Assembly: GCA_001632435.1 (NCBI GenBank)
Contig: KV423925.1
Coordinates: 1,839 to 65,838, forward strand
DNA: 64,000 nucleotides
Source: Calocera cornea HHB12733
Lineage: Eukaryota > Basidiomycota > Dacrymycetes > Dacrymycetales > Dacrymycetaceae
Direction of reading: 5' to 3'
The notes below the pieces were generated by a model. It was given only the letters and a program-made list of their open reading frames with translations. It made no database searches and was not told where the DNA came from. The translations under genes and the position numbers were made by a program. Of this stretch, positions 1 to 11,814 are shown in pieces. Each line of letters opens with the position of its first letter. Position 1 is the first letter of the stretch.

Positions 1-49
1 TCGCTCTGCGTCGCGTCCCTAGCTTACATAAGCTGGAACTGTACAGTAC

Positions 50-1417
50 CTAGCGAGGCGCGCGACGCGCGCCTCTCCTACTTCGCATGCCAACAGTGGA
101 GTTAGATATGCCTCCAGCCGACTGTGTAGGGGTTGGCGACGGTGCAGGGGTGTCGAAGGACAACGGGCTTGTGTTCGAACCGACGCACTCGACAGTGGTG
201 CTCAGCCCTTGTACCATCACCTCAAAATTCCAGTTCCAACTTTTGATAGTGTGGGCGTCGGGAAACCATCCAAAAAATACTGTCTCGGGGTCGGGGAGGA
301 GCGTTCCACTGGTCGTGCCGGAGTATGGGAAACTGCGTCCGTCCCACAGGATTGTCAGCAGAGTGTCGTTGCCCGCTGTTGCTTGCCCAGCATCCACCAC
401 CGCAGGAAGAAGCATGCGATCAAGACATGGACTACACAGCTGTTGTTTAAGCATGAAGGGTCAGTGAACAATGAAGGGCAGAACATACCCATATGGCATC
501 CACCACGAACAGTCAGCGCGGGTGCTGTTGCGGCTGTCAAGAAACCAGCTCTCGAATGCGTCCCCTCCGAAGTCCCAGTCGTGATGCAAAACATGCACAG
601 TCTTGTAAATGGGTGCAGGGGCGATAATGGTATTGACGCAGGTTGTAAGGGCACCCAGAAGCAGAAGTGACGTGCCGGTCAGCATGAAATGCAGAGCTCC
701 TCCAGACAAGCTCAGGCCATGTTGCTTTAGGTCTATCCACGCCGAAAGAGTCGCCATTGCTTGCGCTCGAAGGCCTAGCCGCTTGCGTATGACTGTCCGA
801 ATGCTTGATGAGTAACAGAATCCAAGTACAGATGAAAGGAAGGTCGCCAGGACCGTGCAAACGACGTTGATGGAGCTCGGACCAGTGAGCTCCATCCTCT
901 GGATTTTCTCCGGAGCTACGACAGGAACGACAGAGACGTAGCTCACAAGCGCCACAAGCAGTGTGCTGATTGCCACGGTGAGTACCATCGGGACTGAAAA
1001 TTCGAGAGAGCGTTCGAATGCCGAGGGCATCGATTTATCCGATCTGCTCGTCAAGGGAATCAAATTGTTGTGTGCTGGTCGAGGTTTCATCCATGATGAA
1101 CTGTTAAGTCGTCTTGAGTGAGATCCATGGGAGGGATCGATGGACCCATGCGTAACCAGGGTCAAGTCGGTGCTTGACGTCTCTGCCAACCCATGGGGTT
1201 CTGCAAGCAGAGCTTCTTGAGCATTGGGCACCTCAATCATCTCGTAATCACTGGCCCGCTGTTCGCGAGATGCCATTGACTCAAAGCCAACCGGGTCGGT
1301 TGCGAAACTATGGTTGTCATAGAGCGTTCTTGGTTGGTTCTTGTCTTCTTGCCATTGCTGGTACCGTGACGCAAAATTCTTCTGGGTATAGTGCATGGAG
1401 GGTGATCGAAAGAACAC
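50..1417 (-). CDS. Four-TM orphan membrane protein, copy A (C-terminally shortened)
   Basis: Copy A of a family also found at 9553-11814, 13011-15183 and 26151-28264. Exon 1 runs 1417-489, exon 2 431-50, joined by a phase-2 intron at the same place as in the other copies (after WWMPYG). Exon 1 has three hydrophobic segments (VLTVAISTLLVALVSY; VVCTVLATFLSSVLGF; FMLTGTSLLLLGALTT) and a conserved WIDLKQH loop. Exon 2 carries PCLDRMLLP, SGTTSGTLLP and TSPLS, all shared with B and C. After that point similarity stops: where B and C continue into a Cys-rich STC.CG block, A reads a short Arg-rich tail to a stop at 50-52, so the last soluble part and fourth TM are missing. The start could be 1417 or 1396. 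Function unknown; a membrane role is inferred only from hydrophobicity. Confidence 0.7.
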
Positions 1418-2311
1418 AAGAGGTTATGAGGGGGCAAAGTCATGGCTGAGAGTGAGGGCGTTTTATCTGCGCCCCTCTCTATGCTCTCGTATCAGGAAAC
1501 GCCCGGCTGCGGAAAGTAGAGCGCTCAGACAAACCCGGACTGTACTGATGCCAAGCCAGGCCACCTTGCTACTGTAGGGCGGCGGACCCTCTCGAGATGA
1601 TGTAGTAAGGACCTGCTAGTATTATCATCATGTCCGAAGTCCACGGCCATGAGAGTCATCGCCTTCATTATGTAGCCGTTGCCTAGTCGTGTCAGGGTAG
1701 CTCATCGAAAGTGACGGTGGATTTTTGTTCTGAGATCCGGCACTGCAGCCTTCTTCTGCCTTCTGCCTTCTGATTCCGCAGCCAACCCTTAATCACTGCG
1801 GTTGCAAGGGTTGGCGTCTATCTTGCGTGTGCGTGGCTCATTCGCGATAGTTTGCTGGTTGAGTGCAGAAAAAGGTTTCCGATGGAAGAGTCTACCGTAC
1901 CTGCTGCAAGTACATCTTGTAACGCGACTGCGTGTGCCCCATGATGCCAGGCGACGACTCGGTGAAGCCTACACAAGAACAAGGGCAGACCCGCTAGTTC
2001 ATCGCCCTCGGCATGGGGCTGTGGAACAAAAACCCTTGCACACTCACCCGTACAGCCTTTCATCGACCAGTTTTTCTCAATGCGAGGGATCATCAGCACA
2101 TCGTGCGTCAGCCGGGAGAAGAGCTAGTCTGGCGCTCATCCAGGGTTCGAGTAGCAGCACATGGACAAGGTCTGCGCGACACTGGCTTGTTGTTACGAAG
2201 CATTGTCCTCATCATTGATCAATACCCTATTCGCTTCGTCATCACAGTCAGACAGATCACACACAGCTAAGAAAAGGAGGAATAAGAAGAGTCCTTGTCT
2301 AATGGTGCCAC
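1418..2311. other. Intergenic, upstream of copy A and downstream of the DUF6535 gene
   Basis: About 0.9 kb. Open frames of up to 138 codons exist on both strands, but none shows recognisable domains or spliceable extensions. I see nothing that supports a gene; it probably holds the copy A promoter and the DUF6535 3' end. Confidence 0.5.
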
Positions 2312-4754
2312 TCAACGAATAAACAACACCGACTGTCCGCAGAATTCCCGTGCTTCTTCCATAAGCCCGTTCAGCTCCTGAATCTCCTCTGGCGTCCCAC
2401 CGTTCACGTCCTTGAGATCCCCGATAACAGATTTCAGAATGTCGCTGTCCTTCAACAGATCTTCCTTGACCGTGTCTACCAGCCCGAGAAGCGCCTTGAG
2501 CAGGTCGGCCGCGTCACTGAGTAGAATTGGCGGCCGGTCGTAGCGCATTCTCGAGAAGTGCTTCTTGAGCGCGTCGAACGTGTTGGCAGCAACGAACGAC
2601 TCGGAGTAGTCCCTGAGCCGGTTGCGGCCCATGACCTCCACAAGGAGATGCACAGCCGAACAGTCGTCCCGCGTGTCGCTGGTGAGATGGAACGCGTCAA
2701 AGTCCTGCACGACGCTGGCGACGTGCCCGTTGACGACGATCCAGTTCTGCACGCCTTGCCCGGCCGGCTCACCAAGTTCCGAGATCTGGATGAGGCTGCA
2801 CAAGATCTCGCGGACTTTGCGCCGGAGCCGGCAGTCGGTGGGCGCCGAGGCTGGGAGGAGCGGGAGCAGGCCGGAGAGGAGGCCGAACCCGGGGTCGAGG
2901 TACAGGTCTTGGTTCAGCTGCACCCAGCCGGCCGGGGTGAGCTTGGCAGCCTCCGTGCTTGCGCGGACGAGGTCGAGTGCGCTCTCGAGCACGAGGGATG
3001 AGGAGCTCGTTTTGATGACGGAGGTGACGACCGTCAGGAGGCTGCGCAGGTTGCCGGCTTCGATGACCTTCCATTCCCGGTCTTCCACATATCCCGGCAG
3101 GGAAAGCATGTGCGCAGTCACCTGCAGCGCAGCCGCAAGACTGTTGTTGTCGGCAAAGCGGGAGGTGCCGATCTGACGGATGAGGCGGGCAGTCGAGAAC
3201 CGGTAGGCGATGGGGAGGAAGAGCGCGTTCCTCTGACGGAGGACGTTGGCGAACTGGATTGCTGCGCACAGGAGCTCGTCAGAAGTCGAGGTCTGGAGGA
3301 CGTTGCCGAGCTTCGTGTGGAACTCCTCGAGCAGCTCGTCGTCCGGGTTGAAGTTGGACATGATGCTCCTCTCGGGGAGGGACTGGTAGACGAGGTCGAT
3401 CCCCTGGAGGATCTTGGCGGCCTTCTGCTCCGACTCGGTGTCGATGAACATCTTGCATATGACGGGGAGGACGCCGGGCGCAAGGAGCACCTTGCACTGC
3501 GCGGCGTGGCTCTCGAGGTTGAGCGCGGAGGAGATGGCGCACACGGCAATGTCGTGGTCGAACGTCTCTTCGAAGAGCCACAGCAGCGCGCGCGCCTCCG
3601 CCATCTCCTTCTGCGTCGCGTCGTTCGCGCCGAGCGCGGTGTACCCGCGCGATGACGCGCCCTTTTGCATGCGCGCGACGCTCACTGCAAGTGACTGACG
3701 CGCGTCGACGCCAAACAGCGCAGCCCACGGCGTCTTGAACGGGCAGCGGGGGTCGAACATTGGCAGGACGCAGAAGAGGGTGTACAGGCCGAGGGAGAAC
3801 GCGCACGTGGCCGTCGTGACCCAGAAGACGCTGGTCGAGTTGGCGTGTGCGGACATCTCGACGAGCCCCCAGCAGAAGAGGACAAACGAGGCGTGCAGGA
3901 GGATGGGGAGAACCTCCATGATGCTGCCCATGGACCACTGGCGGATGCCCTCGAGCCGGAACTGCCGGTGGTGCGCCTGGTCGTACGGCGCCGCGGGGAG
4001 GACGCGCATGTACTCGCGGATCCACGACTTAGAGAGCATGGCGAAGGTCGCGACGGCGAGGGACAGCACGAGCGAGGCCATCCACGCTACGTTCGTGCGG
4101 ATTGCCCAGCTTGGAGGCACAAAGTCGGCGCTCGGGTCGAGCCCTTGCGGGAGCGGGAGGCCGTGCGCTTGCGCATAGAGGATCTTGGCAGTCAACGCGG
4201 GGTTGTCGGCGCTGAGCCATGCTGCACGTAGGTCAGTACGAGACACGGAGGCTGAGAAGTAGACGTACGCCATGAGACCTGAATGAAAGTGGTAACAACA
4301 CTGGAGAACAACCCAGCCTGTATCCCATCAGCGCCCACCTCTGTCACTGTCCAAGCGCCCACTCACGAAAATAAGCAGCACGTCCATACTCTCATTCCAG
4401 TCCCCCGTAATCCTCTGATCATACTCGCTCGCCTCCTTTGCGTACGTCGTCCAGATCCTCCACGTCCGGTGGCTCTCGACACCGCCAGGGTGTCGTGCCT
4501 GTGTGCTGGGATCCTGGATCGGCGGTCGCGCGCCACCAGTGGAGGAGGAAGAGTCGGCGCGCGTGCGCAGCCAGGAAGGACGGTCTTGCCGTCTGGACGC
4601 GGTGAACGGCGGGGAGGTCTTCCTGCGCTGTTGCGCTCTCAGTTCCGGCCGACCAGGTACATGTATGCGTGCACAAGATGAAAGCACTCACCACGCGCCT
4701 AATGGGCTCTTTCTCGCTGACAGACTCGACCCGCGTGTCGTCGCTATCGCTCAT
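2312..4754 (-). CDS. DUF6535 domain protein
   Basis: Three exons proposed: 4754-4692, 4627-4367 and 4300-2312 (about 770 residues). The N-terminal half matches the agaricomycete DUF6535 pattern as I know it: TWRIWTTYAKEASEYD then a W..SMDVLLIF stretch, a short hydrophobic run, FVPPSWAIRTNVAWMASLVLSL, then KSWIREYM and an H..RQFRLEGI loop followed by two further TM segments. The remaining 400 or so residues are a helical-looking, non-conserved tail. DUF6535 has no assigned activity. The second splice junction is awkward: the nearest acceptor (just before the ATG at 4273) gives the wrong phase, and an earlier acceptor at 4301-4302 is needed to keep frame, so either that site is used or the gene has a frame lesion there. 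Confidence 0.8.
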
Positions 4755-5228
4755 ATTTCTCGTTCGGTTCGGGGTATGTGATGCAGGTGCCAAGAGGTCG
4801 CGGCTGGGGAGGTGCGAGTCATATTATGCTTTGCCTGAGGTGTGGGGGCGAGGAGGGGGGGAGGGAGTGTGACGCGTTTCAGAGGAGGGGAGACGCGGAT
4901 TGGCACGGGGCGTCACGCCTCCCCCTTCGCCTGCGAGGTGGACCGGTGCTGATTAGGGAGCAGGCCTGATCGCCCGCCCACTTCAGCATGATCAGGACTC
5001 GACATGGCCGTCGGATCAGAACTGTCGAATAGGGCTGATGATGGTGATAGTTATGTCCTGTATGCCAAAGAAGGGAGACCCGTACTAGTAGTCACGGGAC
5101 GCGAAGGCGACATCCCCTATCCGCCTGCATGCACGCCAGCAACCGCCCTGCACGCGGACAATCCACTACTCGTGAATTGTGACTGACAACCGCCCACCCC
5201 CGCCGGCACAGTACCACCTACTACGTGG
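4755..5228. other. Divergent promoter region
   Basis: About 0.47 kb between the DUF6535 gene (minus) and the next gene (plus). No gene, repeat or recognised site seen. Confidence 0.45.
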
Positions 5229-6020
5229 GTGGATGCCTGCACCCCACCGACACTAATGCGGCCTCCGACATCCACAGCCGCTCTGGCCGCCTCCTGCTCC
5301 AGGGCCGCACTTGCCTCGCCCAAGGCGCTAAGCCCGAGATGGGCGCGATACAACTCCACCGACTCGCCCGCTGCCCCTCCCCCCCAAGCATCGAGCACCT
5401 CCCCCTACCGCAGGCCGATCAAGCTCTACATCCCTCTCCAGCCGCTCGTCACCCCGCCGCCGCCCCCAAATCCACCCCCGCCCCCGTCAAACGATAGCGC
5501 CGGGTTCCCGACGGCCGCCGACCTGCAGGACCTGGACAAGCTCCGGAACATGCTTGAGAAGCTGGGGGGCTCGCAATCCGGGCTTTTTGGTCGGTCCCAG
5601 TCACAAGGGAATGATAAGACGAAGTTCCAGCGGGCCGAGAAGCCGTCCAACCCCCAGCCCACGGCGCCTGACCGCGCGGAGCCGATGCGGAAAGCGCGCG
5701 CGCTTCAAGCTGAGGAGGACGGGGAGGAGCAGGAGCAGGAGGAGAACTGGGCGACCGCGGGGCGCATGACATGGCTCGATTGGGCTGTCGTGAGCTGCAT
5801 CATCTGGGGTGCGATCATGTGGATGAGCGGGCGGGAGCTGTGGGAGGAGGTGGAGAGGAAGAGGAGGGGGAGGCTCGATGAGGCGCTTGAGAGGGAGCGG
5901 GAGCGGGAGAGGGCGAGGAAGACGGTTGCGGAGGAGGCGGGGGAGGGGTGGAGGGCTGAGGGGGAGAGGGAGGAGAGGGCGAGGGATGGGTGGAGTGGGG
6001 GGCAGAGCTGGGCCAGGTAG
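5229..6020 (+). CDS. Small single-TM protein, probably mitochondrial
   Basis: Uninterrupted 263-codon frame. The first 45 residues are rich in Ala, Ser and Arg with almost no acidic residues, like a mitochondrial presequence (second Met ten residues in). Then come a Pro-rich linker, a helical stretch (DLDKLRNMLEKLGG), and one clear hydrophobic helix (WLDWAVVSCIIWGAIMWM, about residues 180-197) followed by a long charged helix of Arg/Glu repeats. I do not recognise the family. One TM plus a charged coil near the C-terminus suggests an organelle membrane protein, which is inference. An unrelated frame on the opposite strand is only its shadow. Confidence 0.6.
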   Translation: MDACTPPTLMRPPTSTAALAASCSRAALASPKALSPRWARYNSTDSPAAPPPQASSTSPYRRPIKLYIPLQPLVTPPPPPNPPPPPSNDSAGFPTAADLQDLDKLRNMLEKLGGSQSGLFGRSQSQGNDKTKFQRAEKPSNPQPTAPDRAEPMRKARALQAEEDGEEQEQEENWATAGRMTWLDWAVVSCIIWGAIMWMSGRELWEEVERKRRGRLDEALERERERERARKTVAEEAGEGWRAEGEREERARDGWSGGQSWAR

Positions 6021-6396
6021 GGAGGGTGTACTGGGGTAACAATTTCTTCATCTGGTGTATAACTCCCTCTTGTATTCCTCTCTTCTCATATACTCACCGT
6101 TCTTCTTCTCCCGGCTGCAACGCAGCCCGATTGTCCTGCCCCGACATTCGCAGCTTCTGACAACGCCCGGAGAGATGCAAGTGCTCCGCGCAGCGATCTC
6201 GTCTCAGGCCAGTCAGTCACGTATCAGCACGGCACGCACTGAAGGATGCACTGCCCGCTCGCTGAACCGGGACACTGTCCCAGACGCGAACGTAACAAAA
6301 GTGGCCGGGGGAGCACACCATATCCTGAGCATACAGATAGCATTGTAGGCGGGGTATCATCACTGCGGGGTATCACTGTCTCTCTACCATCGCGTC
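6021..6396. other. Convergent 3' region
   Basis: About 0.38 kb between two convergent genes. Nothing beyond 3' untranslated sequence is apparent. Confidence 0.4.
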
Positions 6397-7087
6397 CTAC
6401 TTCCCGCGAGGCGCCCCCCCGGCCCCCACCCCATCCACAACCACATCCACGTCCATTTCCTCCCCTTTCCCTCCCGTCTTCGTCTCCGCCTCGCCACCCA
6501 CATCCTCCTCCTCCACCCCCTCCTGCGTCACCCCCTCCCTCACGCCCCCCTCCCCCTCCTCAGCAGCACCCAGCTCGACCCTCCCCGCCAGCCAGCTCGC
6601 CCCCTCCTCCCACCCCTCCTCCTCCGCCACCGCCAGCGCGCTCATCCCCGCCCCGTTCGGCAGGGCGATCATGTGCGCGCCGTCCACCCCCGGCCGGGGG
6701 TCGCTCACGAGCAGAGTGAGGATGGACAGGTGGCGGTTCAGCGCTGCCCAGTGCAGGGGGAGCGAGCGGGAGTTGTTTGGGGTTGTGAGGAGCTCTGCTG
6801 GGAGGAGAGGTAGGAGGTAGGCCAGCACGTCTAAGTGTAGGCATGCTGTCAGCGCCTAGCTCGCGAGCACTAACAACCTGAGGCGGAAACGCACCAGCAT
6901 GCCCGTTCGCAGCACACATATGCAGCACCGTGCTCCCCCTGTCGTCCCTCGCGCCCGCAGCCGCCGCAGCCCCGTACTCCTCTACGAACGCGCGCACGTC
7001 GGGCAGGTCGCCGTACCGGCAGGAGAGGAGGAGGTCTTCCACTTCCTCCGCGCTGGGCGTGGGGAGGGTCGGGGCGGGGCCGGACAT
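6397..7087 (-). CDS. Ankyrin-repeat protein, Yar1-like
   Basis: Two exons, 7087-6895 and 6830-6397, joined by a 64-nt phase-1 intron; 208 residues. The first exon opens with SAEEVEDLLLSCRYGDLPDV and the repeat core GSTVLHMCAANGHA; splicing yields NGHADVLAYLLPLL, then a second repeat SLPLHWAALNRHLSILTLLV and a third degenerate one (GMSALAVAEEEGWEEGASWL). The tail is acidic. Length, repeat number and the LHMCAANGH motif fit the small fungal Yar1-type ankyrin proteins, which in yeast chaperone ribosomal protein Rps3. The acidic C-terminus would suit a basic partner. The fold is clear; the Yar1 orthology is inferred. Confidence 0.85.
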
Positions 7088-8085
7088 GGCGGGGAAGGGG
7101 TGGGTGGGGATGGGCGCAGAGTCTATCTCGTAGCTCCTAGGGACGCAGCAGGGGATCAGGGGAGGGCGTTGTCAAGCACAGTGGATAATCCGGAGGTTTA
7201 GGCCGAGTGCAATACAGAGCGTGAGGTTGGTCGGTCTGCCAGGCAGCAAGGCCGGGAAGCGTGAAATTCTCTCAGGGTCCGCCCCGCCGGAAGCGACCGG
7301 AAGCGAGCGACCCAGGCCGGGCCCTCGACGGGAGCGCTCGGGACGCTGCCCTTCTCTCCTTACCTCATCTCTTCTTACCAAAGTACTCAGCAGCAAGCGA
7401 CCTTGAATGCGGCCGCAGGCAGGTGCTCAACCAGGGACGACGCTCGCCGCCGCCCGCCGCCCCTTCCGGGAGCGTTTCCGGGAGCTCCCTGCGAGAGTGG
7501 TGGGATGACTTCCTAATCGGGTATCCCGCCTCTCTCGACGTTCGCCCAACGCCGGGTGAACGCTCATCCGCCGGCGGGCTCCCCATGCACCAGGCTAAAA
7601 GGGCTATCCTTCCACATCCGGCCGTCCCGCCCCCGCATTTACATTGGTTTACATTGACAGGCGCCAGCAACGGCGGGCACCGCCGTACCCTCCCCCCTCG
7701 ATCTCGCCACATCTCGTATTGCGGCACAATGCCGCAGCACATGTGCCTGACTGTTGGCCTCTCAGGAGCTTACTTTGGCTCTGGCGGCCGGGCGGAGCGG
7801 GCGGGAGGGAGTGGAAGTGCCCCGGCGGGGGTCGCCGACGCCGCTCCTTCCAGGCTGATGCTCCTCATGCACGTCTCATGGCTCGTTTCTGCCGTGATAT
7901 CCCTGAGCGCGCAGGGGATAAATACCGTCACTTTGGGAGGTCGGTCTGCATCAGTACCTGATCTGCCTACCACACGAAGCCAAAGCACCACTCCTGCTAC
8001 AGCTGCTACCGCCTGACTACCCCGAGCGCAACCACCTAGCCCCCAGCCTAACCCAACCGAAACAAAACAAAAATCACACGCAAAG
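7088..8085. other. Promoter region of the mitochondrial peptide gene
   Basis: About 1 kb. A 251-codon plus-strand frame (7261-8016) and a minus-strand frame cross it but look like random Pro/Arg/Ser-rich GC-driven frames. A pyrimidine-rich stretch followed by an A-rich leader lies just before the ATG at 8086. Confidence 0.45.
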
Positions 8086-8405
8086 ATGTTCGCACCCATG
8101 CTCGCGCAGTCTTCCCGCCTCGCCGTGCGCCAGGCACCCATGGTCGCCCGCCGCGGTTTTGCAGCTGCTGTGAAGCACGGCCATGTACGTCTCCCTCCCC
8201 TTCCTAGCCATGAGCTGAGAGACTGACGAACGTTGGCCTGTTGCAGAACGAGATGCCCGCTATGCCCGTGGAGACCTACCCCCTGCTCGGTGTTGTCATC
8301 TTCGGCACGGGTTTCGGGATCTACTCCTCCGTCCACGCCTGGACGAAGGAGAAGGACGCCTTCGTGCACCACCGCAGTGCCGGCAACCCCGAGATGAAGT
8401 ACTGA
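8086..8405 (+). CDS. 85-residue mitochondrial inner-membrane peptide, B12D/NDUFA4-like
   Basis: Two exons, 8086-8184 and 8247-8405, with a 62-nt phase-0 intron. The product starts with a typical presequence (SRLAVRQAPMVARRGFAAAV; Arg and Ala rich, RRGF cleavage-like site). ETYPLLGVVIFGTGFGIY then forms a single TM helix, followed by a short polar tail with HHRSAGNPEMKY. The YPL start, Gly-rich helix, and GNP near the end resemble the B12D/MLRQ (NDUFA4) group of respiratory-chain accessory subunits. The resemblance is suggestive only. The exon structure, presequence and clean frame make the gene itself convincing although it is too short for most gene finders. Confidence 0.75.
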
Positions 8406-9552
8406 CTTGTCCTGGAGGACTCGCTGCGCCCTGACTTCAACGATTGAGCGCTCTACAGCAGTCTGTTGTCGAAAGAGGAGGCGAAAGGAGGAGGAGCAGG
8501 CGGAGACCATACCCCAGCCCAGCCCGGGAGGGCACCACTGGGATGACTCAAGAGCGTCGGAGCACCCCGCGCTCGAGGAGAGATATTTAAAGAACATGGA
8601 AAGGATTGTACGCTGCTTTAATTGCCCGGCCGGGACTGTATGTACGGATAGAAAGAACATGAATTGATCAATCAGCCACATACGGTGCGGGTGTTCGTGG
8701 AGCTCGTGAGGGCCGCAAGACCGGCTAACCACGCCGCGCAGCACCTATGGGCCGGAATAACATCGCTTCCGACGAGCCTGTGGACCAAACAGCTTTTCCA
8801 GCGCTGTTCGCGCGCCGGTCGCCAAAGGCGGCTTGTGAGCTATGTGACTAGCTATGTACGTCTGCATAGCTCGATTCCCGGAGCTAGGTTGCTCTGACTG
8901 CCGCTCTTCATGCACAGGGATAAGCATTGTCGGACTGAAGCACTGAATAAGTACCTGGTGCGGGCAGAGCCGATCAAAGAAGGCCAGGCTGCGGGATCAG
9001 ATGCACCAGCTTGGCCCGTCGACAAACCCGGCAATCGCGACCGGCTATGTACAAACAACCAGTCACTGCACCGACAGTGGGGATACTTAGAAGGCGTCCA
9101 GATAGCTGGGAGCATTCGCCATCGCCATTGTCCAGTCGTTGTCAAGTCTAGAAGGTTGGCGGTTACGTGACGATACGTGCTGTGCTGCATACCGCGTTAT
9201 TCTTCCCCAGATATCCGTCTATAAGTCTCTCTTGGATCATCCATCGCAATGCGGTGCTCAAACTTCTAGAAACGTACCAACGCATTCTGGAACATCCCGA
9301 TGATACAGCAACGTTCTTTCGCTCCGGCCCACGGTGTTTTGGTTAAGCGCTCTGCTGGTGTTTCAGGGGTCTCCGCCCATCTGAATCTTCACGAACTCCT
9401 CGCACCTTCCGCACGCCATTCGATTTCCGATGCACCGATACACACTTGCAGAACCTATGAGGGCTATGTGCCAATCAGAAAAGGACGCGCGTATACGAGT
9501 AGGGGTTGTCGACCGCTAATCGTTCTCCTGTCACTTTGACCAACACTACCCC
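8406..9552. other. Intergenic, with copy B promoter
   Basis: About 1.15 kb. Short frames only. The part from about 9341 onward is related to the sequence upstream of copy C (see the paired block entries). The rest shows nothing I can name. Confidence 0.5.
9341..9430 (+). repeat. Duplicated upstream block, copy B side
   Basis: Begins GGTTAAGCGCTCTG and contains CTCGCACCTTCCGCAC; closely matched at 12734-12825, the same relative place upstream of copy C. It shows that the duplication carried promoter sequence as well as coding exons. Confidence 0.75.
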
Positions 9553-11814
9553 ATGACCCATCAAGAGCATTCGAAAGGAGGCGCTCTACCATTGAGAGAC
9601 TCTCTCGAGCTCTTTCCACTTCGTCCATCCCATGCTCGATCGTTCTATGTGGCACTGGAGGATCATGAGCTAGTAGAGAGCACTTTTCCTCAACAAGCGC
9701 TGCTGTCAAGCACTGCTGAGATCTGTAACGTCAACTCTTCGAAGGTGCCCAACTCAGGAGCATCCGCGCACTCGACACCTTTGGCGGATACCGATACCCC
9801 ACCCGATACGGTCGACCTCTTGTCTTTGACATACCCCGGAGAAACCGCGTCCCCCGCGCAACGCCCATCACGCTGCATGGACCCGCGGCGCTCGGCATTT
9901 ATCCACTCTCTCGAGTATACGATACCAATGGTTGGTACCATGGTCATCAGTACTACTCTGCTGGCTCTTGTCATCTGCACTTCTGTGTCGCCGTTGGTGG
10001 CACCTGATTTCCTGCAGAATTTGGCAGTCTCCAGGCCAAAAACTGTCACTATTTCGGCAACGATCATCTCAACAGTCCTTTCCTCTGCCCTTGGCTTTTG
10101 CTACTCATCGAGCCTGTACTCTGTTCTGCGCAAGCGAATGGTACTTCGAGCTCAGTCCCTGAGGACTCTGTCCGCATGGATCGACCTCAAGCAGCACAGT
10201 CTCACACTGTCACGGGGATTCATTCAATTCTTGTTAACCACGACATCGCTTATCCTCCTGGGTGCTCTTACCACCGCCATCAATACTCTGATCACTCCTG
10301 TGCCCGTTCAAGTTGCATTGGGCACCTCCTGGGCAGATTGGGACTTCAGAAGTGACCCATTCCGAGAATGGTTCGTGTCCAATTTCAGCAGTAGCGAGTC
10401 TACTTGCAAGTGGTGGATGCCAGTTGGGTACGTTCAGCTTCCTCATTTCCACGGCCCGGCGTTAATCCCCCCCCCCCCAGGCCGTGCATCAGTACAATGC
10501 TGCTACCAGCCCTCGTAGATGCCGGTCAAGCGGCGGGAAGCGCGCCGCATACAAAAGCTTATCCATCCTTGACGCTCATGTGGCTGTACAACCTGGTTTG
10601 GAACGGTACGACAGGCGGGACGCTCCCTCTCGTTCCAGAGCGTGTTTTCGCAGGGCTGGGTGGATCTGTCCAGCCCTCATGGAGCTCTTTCGTAGACTAC
10701 GAGTATGCAGTGTATCTACAGAGCCTCTCTGCCGACATTACTTGCCAGTCTTCCACGACCAGCCCGTTATCGGTCAACACTTCATTGTCACCCGTACCGA
10801 ACCAGGTCATCAGCACGTGTAGCTGTGGTGAAGCAGGTCCAGTCACAATGCTCATCGGCCAAGATTGGATTCAGACCTGCTTGTGTCCGGATGACAGCCT
10901 CTCCGGGCAGTGGAACTTCTTTCTCCGCAACCACGGCCAATATATCACCACCACCGAGCTGGAAAACCTGACGTACGAACATCCCATCGCCTCATGCTGA
11001 ATCGGGCTCTAATTTTATCCACTCAGATGCTCCATCAACCCATATCTGGGGAACGCGACCTCGAGCTATGAAAGTCAAACGCTTCAGTACACAACCGTCA
11101 TAGGTCCGGATTACCGCTCCTCCCCAGACGTCTCCATCATAGGTGCACTACTCCTACTGCTCCCGCAGATCGTCCATCTCAGCCAAAACCAGCAGGGAAA
11201 TGCAGTCGCGGACAACGTCTTGGATGCCCTGTTGTCACAGGGCTTCACCCTGGGCAATACACTGGGCAATACATCGCAGAACCTTGACTTTTACTTAATG
11301 GGAGCATATGAGAGCATCTGGCAGAACTTCCTGCTTGGATGGATCGAATATGTACGTCCTTCTCCATGCGACTGAGTTGGGCTTTGGCGCGCGCTGAATA
11401 CTGATGTATGGCATTCAGACGATCACCTGCCTGCGCAGGGAGTACTCGCCCGCGGTCAATCCGCTCAACGACCCAGCCAGTTGGCGTATCACCGGCCAAC
11501 TGACTGGTAAGCCCTACGGCTGGGACTTCGTCCCTCTGAACATTCTCTTCCTAACGCCCATCCTGCTGGTCTCGGCCGTCACCGTCTCACTCCTGCTCTG
11601 GGCGCTTCACGGCCGCCGGACCACTGATTTGGTGGGGACACATGATCTGACTGATGCTGTTACCTTACTCTTAGCGGGAGCGACGTGCCACGAGAATTTG
11701 CGGAATAGGATCGAGGAAGCTGGGAAGGAGAGAGGAGACGTGCTGGAGGATAGGACGGTGAGGGAGATCAGGGTCATCTTCAGAGCTGGTCGATTGGCGC
11801 GGGATGCGGAGTAA
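9553..11814 (+). CDS. Four-TM orphan membrane protein, copy B
   Basis: Four exons: 9553-10427, 10481-10972, 11027-11351 and 11419-11814; 695 residues, all junctions in frame (phases 2, 2, 0). There is a polar N-terminal 110 residues, then three TM helices (MVISTTLLALVI; TIISTVLSSALGFCY; FLLTTTSLILLGALTT) separated by the WIDLKQHSLTLSRG loop. A soluble domain of about 330 residues follows, with conserved Cys (CKWWMP, STCSCG, CLCPDD, NLTCSINPYLG) and possible N-glycosylation sites. A fourth TM (ILFLTPILLVSAVTVSLLLW) and a cytosolic-type tail end it. A run of eleven or so C residues precedes the first acceptor. The Cys-rich loop probably faces outside or the lumen. No known domain recognised. 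Copy C lies directly downstream in the same orientation. Confidence 0.85.

Noticed and set aside
7261..8744. Long frames on both strands (251 and 324 codons) around the mitochondrial peptide gene.
   Set aside because: No recognisable domains, compositional bias typical of GC-rich shadows, and they overlap the spliced gene at 8086-8405.
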